DNA from: Liolophura sinensis
Lineage: Eukaryota > Mollusca > Polyplacophora > Chitonida > Chitonidae
DNA length: 64,000 nt
Direction of reading: 5' to 3'
NCBI RefSeq assembly: GCF_032854445.1
Contig: NC_088307.1
Coordinates: forward strand, 18,302,017 to 18,366,016
Shown here one piece after another: positions 60,101-64,000 of this stretch. The position numbers and the translations under genes were made by a program. The notes under the pieces were generated by a model. The model saw nothing but the letters and a program-made list of their open reading frames with translations, made no database searches and was not told the origin of the DNA. Positions within the stretch are counted from its first letter, which is position 1. Every line of letters starts with the position of its first letter.

Positions 60101-62335
60101 CTATTTTGGCTCAAAAAGTTGATACTGGTTCATTGATAAACTTAATTTTTGCTATGATGGAACTGTGCGATGGTTAAGCAAAACACTGCAACACACTGTG
60201 ACAGGGTCAGTATCTAAAGGTTTCATTGGTGGATATTTTTTCAGTGACCCCAGAAGTCGTGAACAAGCTCCGCGAGCAGTTTTCTCAGTGGCACTCGTTA
60301 AACCTTGGCGATTATGACAGGTAACAAAGGGACATAACTTGTCCTATTAGCATTGTAGCCACAAAAGAACAGACAAGTGTCAAACACTTGTGTGGCTACT
60401 TTGCCTAGCTACAGTTTGGAGGTTAAAGTATTGAAAGAATTTGTAAAAATAAAACAACGGAATTACCAACTTCTGGATACAATATTCCCACATTTGACGT
60501 GGACAGTTGAGCACTTTTTGGAAAATACAGCCCTTGTTCACCACTACTAACAAAATTGTCATTGGAAATGTTAGCCTGCTATCTGTAAAAGCACTGTGTC
60601 AGTGATATTCTTTGGATGTTCCATACACAGGAAAAAAAGGAAAGAACAAAAAACCCCTTGAACTTTAACAAACTCACAATACCCATTATGTTTGTTTCTG
60701 GTGATAAGTGAGGTGATAAGTGAGGTGATCAGTGAGGTGATAAGTGAGGTGATCAGTGAGGTAATCAGTGAGGTGATAAGTGAGGTGATCTGTGAGGTGA
60801 TAAATGAGGTGATCAGTGAGGTAATCAGTGAGGTGATCAGTGAGGTGATCAGTGAGGTAATCAGTGAGGTGATCTGTGAGGTGATCAGTGAGGTGATCAG
60901 TGAGGTGATCAGTGAGGTGATCAGTGAGGTGATTTTCAGAAGTTTAAAACCTGATAATAAGCTGCATGTAAAGGACATTGTCGGGCACAGACTAGTCTGT
61001 TGGGCACCATTTCATTGAAGTGGCACAGTTTTGATATAATATGGATTTATTTATTTATTTGATTGGTACTTTACGCCATATTCAAGAATATTTCACTTAT
61101 GGTGGGTGGAAACCGGGTAGAGCCTGGGGGAAAACCCATGACCATCTGCAGGTTGATGGCAGACCTTCCCACATACGGCCGGAGAGGAAGCCAGCATGAG
61201 CTGGACTTGAACTCACAGTGACCGCATTGGTGAGAGGCCCCCTGGGTGATTGCACCTCAGCCCCGTAGACCCCCACATAATGGCGAGTAACAGCATATGA
61301 TGTGGCCACACATATACAGGTACAAAACACCTTCTCAGCTTCTTTCTTTGGTGTAAAAATGGCTTTAAACTACAGTTTTCCTAGTCCCCCGTGGTCAGTC
61401 CAGAAATTAAGTAGCCTGTTGAGGTGAAGTCAACAGTGATAGCTGTCAAAACAACTTTGATGTGACAAGAGCCTGAGCCTAACCTGGTCTCACATTTCGG
61501 AATCCCAGTATGTTCATCAATGACGTTATTTCCAAAAATTTTCGACAATTGATGGAAAACATGCCTATTTACTAGGGACTACATTTATAAATATGCCGAA
61601 AAAACATTTTTTTCTGTCTAATTTCTTCTTTGAATATCTGTCTTCATTTTTCATAAAACCATAATCAAACGTTGGTGGTAGCACAGCTGACATTAGAAAT
61701 AGTATAGCACAAGCTTTCATTGATTTCATTTTCGTCAGAAACTGTCCAGAGTTACATTCAGTCTTGGATTTACGTAATTTTGATGTGTAGTCCTCATATT
61801 TTGCACATACTTATAGCACTATGCACAATTTTACAAAATCATACATGACTGGTGAGGTATGTGACTTTAAATGTTGGGTTGGTGTTCAGCATGGAGGGGG
61901 TAGTGCAACAACTTGTTGACCCGTATCAGTATAACGGCTCGAGCGGGGTGGCTTGCTTACCTTTGGTAAGGCGTCTCAGTGAAGCAGCACTAGATAAAAG
62001 AGCGATGGAAACCCGGCCTGCAACAAGGAGGTACATTATTACATACACCTTAAGGATTCCTTCGTCGTCATATGAATTTTTCATATGAAAAATTGCCGAG
62101 CACGACATTAAACCCCAAGCACTCACTCACTCACTCACTCAAATGTTGAGCATTGTGCAGAAGATTATGTTCAGCTTGGGTTTGCTTAATTTTGATGTTT
62201 ATTCCACCTTTCCACTCTGTCATGTTTTCAGCTTGCTCAGTCTGTGTGTTCACCTTGTGATGAAGAGTGATGTAGGGGCTCATCAGGTGCTACAGTTCCT
62301 CCTCGATGTGGCCTTCCCTTCCCCCCAGTCAGCAG
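51192..62335 (+). CDS. INTS5: Integrator complex subunit 5, N-terminal nine exons (gene continues right)
   Basis: Exons: 51192-51239, 52633-52837, 54741-54844, 56200-56354, 57289-57381, 58686-58893, 59514-59631, 60245-60320 and 62232-62335. All junctions are GT..AG with consistent phases (0,1,0,2,2,0,1,2,1). The joined 370 residues match the animal INTS5 N-terminal half in order. Segments include [31 protein letters not shown] after [51 protein letters not shown] and [24 protein letters not shown]5 is an alpha-helical scaffold subunit of the nuclear Integrator complex, which cleaves snRNA 3' ends and terminates paused RNA polymerase II. The start ATGGCGGC has good context. Full-length INTS5 is about 1,000 aa, so some 600 residues lie beyond the window. 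Introns carry many SINE A copies. Confidence 0.94.
52342..52386 (+). other. Echo of INTS5 exon 2 start
   Basis: TGTAG then GATATTCTGAGGCAAGTATG and TAAATTTACAC resembles the real exon 2 start (AAAG, GATATTCTGGGTCAAGTACG, AAAATTTATCC), about 28 of 33 bases. It stays open for only 15 codons. Probably a decayed partial duplication. Confidence 0.45.
52376..52620. mobile_element. MITE-like element X, copy 2
   Basis: Diverged copy in the reverse orientation to 37163-37393 (GTGCTGAAACTTAC, TTTTCCAGTAGGATTTTATC, AAGATCAATACAACCCTCAT). The ends are weakly inverted (GGTAAATGACCTGACATTTC and AAATTTTGAGGTTATTTATG). It ends just before INTS5 exon 2. Confidence 0.6.
52886..53104 (-). repeat. SINE family A
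   Basis: Reverse copy, well conserved from the TTTATTTATTTAATTGCTG tail to GAGAGACTCCTGGGTCATTA. It lies only about 50 bases after INTS5 exon 2. Confidence 0.88.
53200..53358 (+). repeat. SINE family A, shortened
   Basis: GAGCCTCTCACCAATGCGGC, then an internal deletion, CTTGAGTGCAGCATAAATCA and an AAAT tail. Confidence 0.78.
54298..54495 (+). repeat. SINE family B with internal deletion
   Basis: Head TGGTGGCTCAGTTGGTGGAA is followed directly by the 3' half (GCAACAAGGAGGCACATTAA, GATTCCTTCGTTGTCGTATG, GTTAAACCCTAAACACTCAC). Confidence 0.8.
55041..55312 (+). mobile_element. SINE family A, full-length reference copy
   Basis: The most complete copy. tRNA-like head GGCCTCCGTGGCTCATTTGG then TTAGCGCGCTAGCGCAACG; box-B-like GTGAGTTCAAGTCC; body with CTGGCTTTCTTTCC and ACCTGCGGATGGTCGTGG; 3' end GAGTACGGCGTAAAACACCA and an AAAT tail. 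About 270 bp. Confidence 0.92.
56446..56705 (-). mobile_element. SINE family A, full length
   Basis: Reverse copy from TATTTGATTGGTGTTTTACG to the head GCCACGGAGGCCC, moderately diverged. It lies in INTS5 intron 4. Confidence 0.9.
57800..58068 (-). mobile_element. SINE family A, full length
   Basis: Reverse copy with TTTATTTATTTATTTATTTG tail and head AACTGAGCCCC. It is followed at 58069-58180 by a forward fragment of the same family (CAGCCTGCAGATGG to ATACCAATCAAAG), so this copy probably inserted into an older forward copy. Confidence 0.88.
58277..58485 (+). repeat. SINE family A, 5'-truncated
   Basis: GGTCGCTGTGAGGTCAAGTC through CCACCCACCATAATGCTGGC to GAGTACGGTGTAAAATACCA and an AAAT tail. 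It ends about 200 bases before INTS5 exon 6. Confidence 0.87.
59728..59930. mobile_element. MITE-like element X, copy 3
   Basis: ACTTAAAATTTCGCCCATAA at the left and GGGCAAATTAGTCATTGATG..GTCATTTAGAGTAA at the right, with the CAAATAAATGGCAC interior seen in the other copies. Confidence 0.6.
60700..60938 (+). repeat. 12-bp minisatellite, about 20 units
   Basis: AGTGAGGTGATC units (variants GTAATC, GATAAG, GATCTG) in INTS5 intron 8. The three-fold period makes both strands open for over 80 codons; artefacts. Confidence 0.97.
61043..61262 (-). repeat. SINE family A
   Basis: Reverse copy from TTTATTTATTTATTTGATTG to GAGAGGCCCCCTGGGTGATT, with a small deletion after CACTTAT. Confidence 0.88.
61877..62142 (+). 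repeat. SINE family B, 5'-truncated
   Basis: GTTCAGCATGGAGGGGGTAG, GTATCAGTATAACGGCTCGA, GCAACAAGGAGGTACATTAT, CACGACATTAAACCCCAAGC and an ACTC run. It contains a short TCATATGAA/TTTTTCATATGAA duplication. It ends 90 bases before INTS5 exon 9. Confidence 0.85.
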
Positions 62336-62367
62336 GTAAATAGACAAGCCAAATTGAGGAGAACCAA

Positions 62368-62802
62368 GGGTCCTCCGTGGCTGAGAGCGTTAGCACGCCA
62401 GTGCAGTGAAATGACCCAGAAGTAACTCACCGGTGTGAGTCCAGCTCATGCTGGCTCACTCTGCGTCCGGATGTGGTTGAGGGTTTCTGCCCACCATAAT
62501 GCTGGCCGTCATTGTATATTTATTTATTTGATTGGTGTTTTACGCCGTACTGAAGAATATTTCACTTATACGACGGCGGCCAGCATTATGGTGGGTGGAA
62601 ACCAGGGGGAATCCATAGGTTGCTGGCAGACCTTCCCACATATGGCCAGAGTGGAAGCCATCGTGAGCTGGACTTGAACTCACAGAGACCGCATTGGTGA
62701 GAGGCTGTGTGCAAACCAACTGAGCCACGGAGGCCCCCGTCATCGTAAAAAGTGAAATATTCTTTAGTAAGGCGTGAAACACCAATCAAATAAATAAATA
62801 AG
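62368..62802 (+). mobile_element. SINE family A (forward) split by a reverse SINE A
   Basis: The outer forward copy occupies 62368-62519 and 62736-62802. The inner reverse copy (about 62516-62738) runs from TATTTATTTATTTGATTGGT to GAGCCACGGAGGCCC. The outer sequence CGTCATTGTA before and CGTCATCGTA after the inner copy form a likely ten-base target duplication. Confidence 0.85.
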
Positions 62803-62867
62803 TGAAAGGGAATTATGCACATTTCAATTCACACTAAGGTGTGTCATCCATGTTCTTTCTTGCTTTT

Positions 62868-63155
62868 TGTCAGGAGACCTGGGATCAAACCCAGGTCAGG
62901 TCATATCAAAGACTGTAAAAATGGTACTTGTTGCTGTCTCCCTGGTTGCTCAACTCTGAGATATTGGAGCAAGAAAACAGGACTGGTTGGTCCTGTGTCA
63001 GTATAATGTGACTGGGTGGGGTGTCTTATTTTTCGGCATGATACTTTAATGGCGGTGGCATGGACTTGCCACAAAAAGATGTAGTATATGTACACAACCT
63101 AATGACTTTTTGTCACATGACTCTAAAATTGTTGAGTACCATGTAAATACCTGAA
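62868..63155 (+). repeat. SINE family C
   Basis: GGAGACCTGGGATCAAACCC, then AAAAATGGTACTTGTTGCTG, GTGTCAGTATAATGTGACTG and GGTGGGGTG, ending in AAATTGTTGAGTACCATGTA. It is a relative of 13400-13595, and its end resembles the SINE B end. Confidence 0.7.
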
Positions 63156-63167
63156 CATACATATATA

Positions 63168-63461
63168 CTGAACAAAAATATAAATGCAGGAAGCAATTTT
63201 ATATTTTTTTTTTCTCAGTATTAAGTCAGCAGTTAGGGTAAGTATTCATTGTCAATCAAGGTTTCATTTTTTACCAGAGTTTCACATTTTAGGGCTGTAA
63301 TCCAGGAGCTATGGCAACGTGAAAACAGAGTTGTCAGTAATCACAGTTCACACTCTTCATGATGCTAATGGTGGATGCACTCGGTTTTGTAAACTGTGAT
63401 TACTGACAAGATTGGGAGAAAAAAATATTAAATTGCTTTGTGCGTTTATATTTTTTTTCAG
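63168..63461. mobile_element. MITE, Tc1/mariner type, flanked by TA
   Basis: 294 bp with inverted ends: left CTGAACAAAAATATAAATGC..GGAAGCAATTTT, right AAATTGCTTTGTGCGTTTAT..TTTTTTTCAG. It is bordered by TA at 63166-63167 and 63462-63463. An inner inverted pair also exists (GTCAGTAATCACAGTT and its complement near 63400). No transposase. Confidence 0.85.
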
Positions 63462-63499
63462 TATATGTATGCTTAGGTCTTTACATGGCACTCAACACT

Positions 63500-63680
63500 C
63501 AATATTTGAATTTTCACGCTGCCATAGCTCCTGGATTATTGCCCTAAAATGTGAAAATCTGGTGGAAATTGAAGCCACAATTGATACTGATTACTTCCCC
63601 TAATTGTTGAGTTATTTGATTCTGAGAGAAAACAATATAAAAATTGGCTTCATGCGTTTATATTTTTATTGAATATTTAT
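63500..63680 (+). repeat. Dispersed repeat D, copy 2
   Basis: Matches 34318-34520 and ends with GGCTTCATGCGTTTATATTT, like the right end of the adjacent MITE. A related element lacking its left end. Confidence 0.7.
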
Positions 63681-63704
63681 TCATATGTGCATTCCTGTTT
63701 TTGA

Positions 63705-64000
63705 GATATTGATGAATGAATGCTTAGTGGTGAGATAATGATTTATGAATGAATGACTGCTTATCGGTGAGATAATGATGAATGAATGCTTTGCAGTGAG
63801 ATAATGATTTATGAATGAATGAATGAATGCTTCACAGTGAGATGATGATTTATGAATGAATGAACGCATCACAATGAGATAATGATTTATCAATGAATGA
63901 ACGCATCAAGATGAGATAATGATTTATCAATGAATGAACGCATCAAGATGAGATAATGATTTATCAATGAATGAATGCTTTACAGTGAGATGATGATTCA
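63705..64000 (+). repeat. About 40-bp minisatellite running off the window
   Basis: AGATAATGATTTATGAATGA, ATGAATGC, then TTCACAGTG or CATCAAGATG variants, seven or more units. Confidence 0.93.

Larger units (their letters stand above)
62336..64000 (+). other. INTS5 intron 9 up to the window edge
   Basis: No further INTS5 exon is visible. The stretch is nearly all repeats: nested SINE A copies, a SINE C, a MITE, repeat D and a minisatellite, each listed separately. Confidence 0.6.

Noticed and set aside
60571..61018. Frames with [12 protein letters not shown] and [11 protein letters not shown] repeats
   Set aside because: 12-bp microsatellite in INTS5 intron 8; no protein meaning.

Overview
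This is animal nuclear DNA, most likely from a mollusc. The genes are intron-rich, with GT..AG junctions whose phases agree from exon to exon. Animal-specific proteins are present (Integrator subunit 5, an intermediate filament protein, DNase II). More than twenty copies of one tRNA-headed SINE with an AAAT-rich tail are scattered through the window, together with a second SINE that ends in a CACT/ACTC run; I associate both types with molluscan genomes, but that assignment is from memory and was not searched. There are no bacterial operons, CRISPR arrays or phage genes.

Layout. (1) 1-993, minus strand: first coding exon of a cytoplasmic intermediate filament gene that leaves the window on the left, with a TATA/CCAAT promoter near 1180-1300. 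(2) 1.3-17.0 kb: no convincing gene. The stretch holds SINE copies, a 120-bp SINE hairpin, a U6 snRNA-like fragment, a 355-bp duplicated element, and several minisatellites (48, 52, about 108, 41 and 38 bp units). (3) 17142-22470, plus strand: a complete five-exon nucleoside hydrolase, about 313 aa, whose third intron carries a 66-bp minisatellite split by a SINE. (4) 26745-32905, plus strand: an eleven-exon gene I do not recognise, about 630 aa, with a 0.9-kb exon made of acidic 10-residue repeats. Two extra bases break the frame of that exon and one intron boundary has a phase conflict. (5) 38072-48348, minus strand: a complete eight-exon DNase II gene, 352 aa, whose introns are largely tandem arrays. 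(6) 49610-49827: a degenerate THAP-type zinc finger fragment. (7) 51192-62335, plus strand: the first nine exons (about 370 aa) of Integrator complex subunit 5; the gene continues beyond the right edge.

The genes do not form a pathway. DNase II (lysosomal DNA degradation) and nucleoside hydrolase (nucleoside salvage) are both nucleic-acid catabolic enzymes, but they are about 16 kb apart on opposite strands and nothing links them. The most unusual content is the interplay of tandem repeats with genes: a coding exon built from a higher-order repeat, a 129-bp array that copies the end of a DNase II exon with its splice donor, a 36-bp array that appears to derive from another donor of the same gene, and decayed echoes of Integrator exon 2 on both sides of the real exon.
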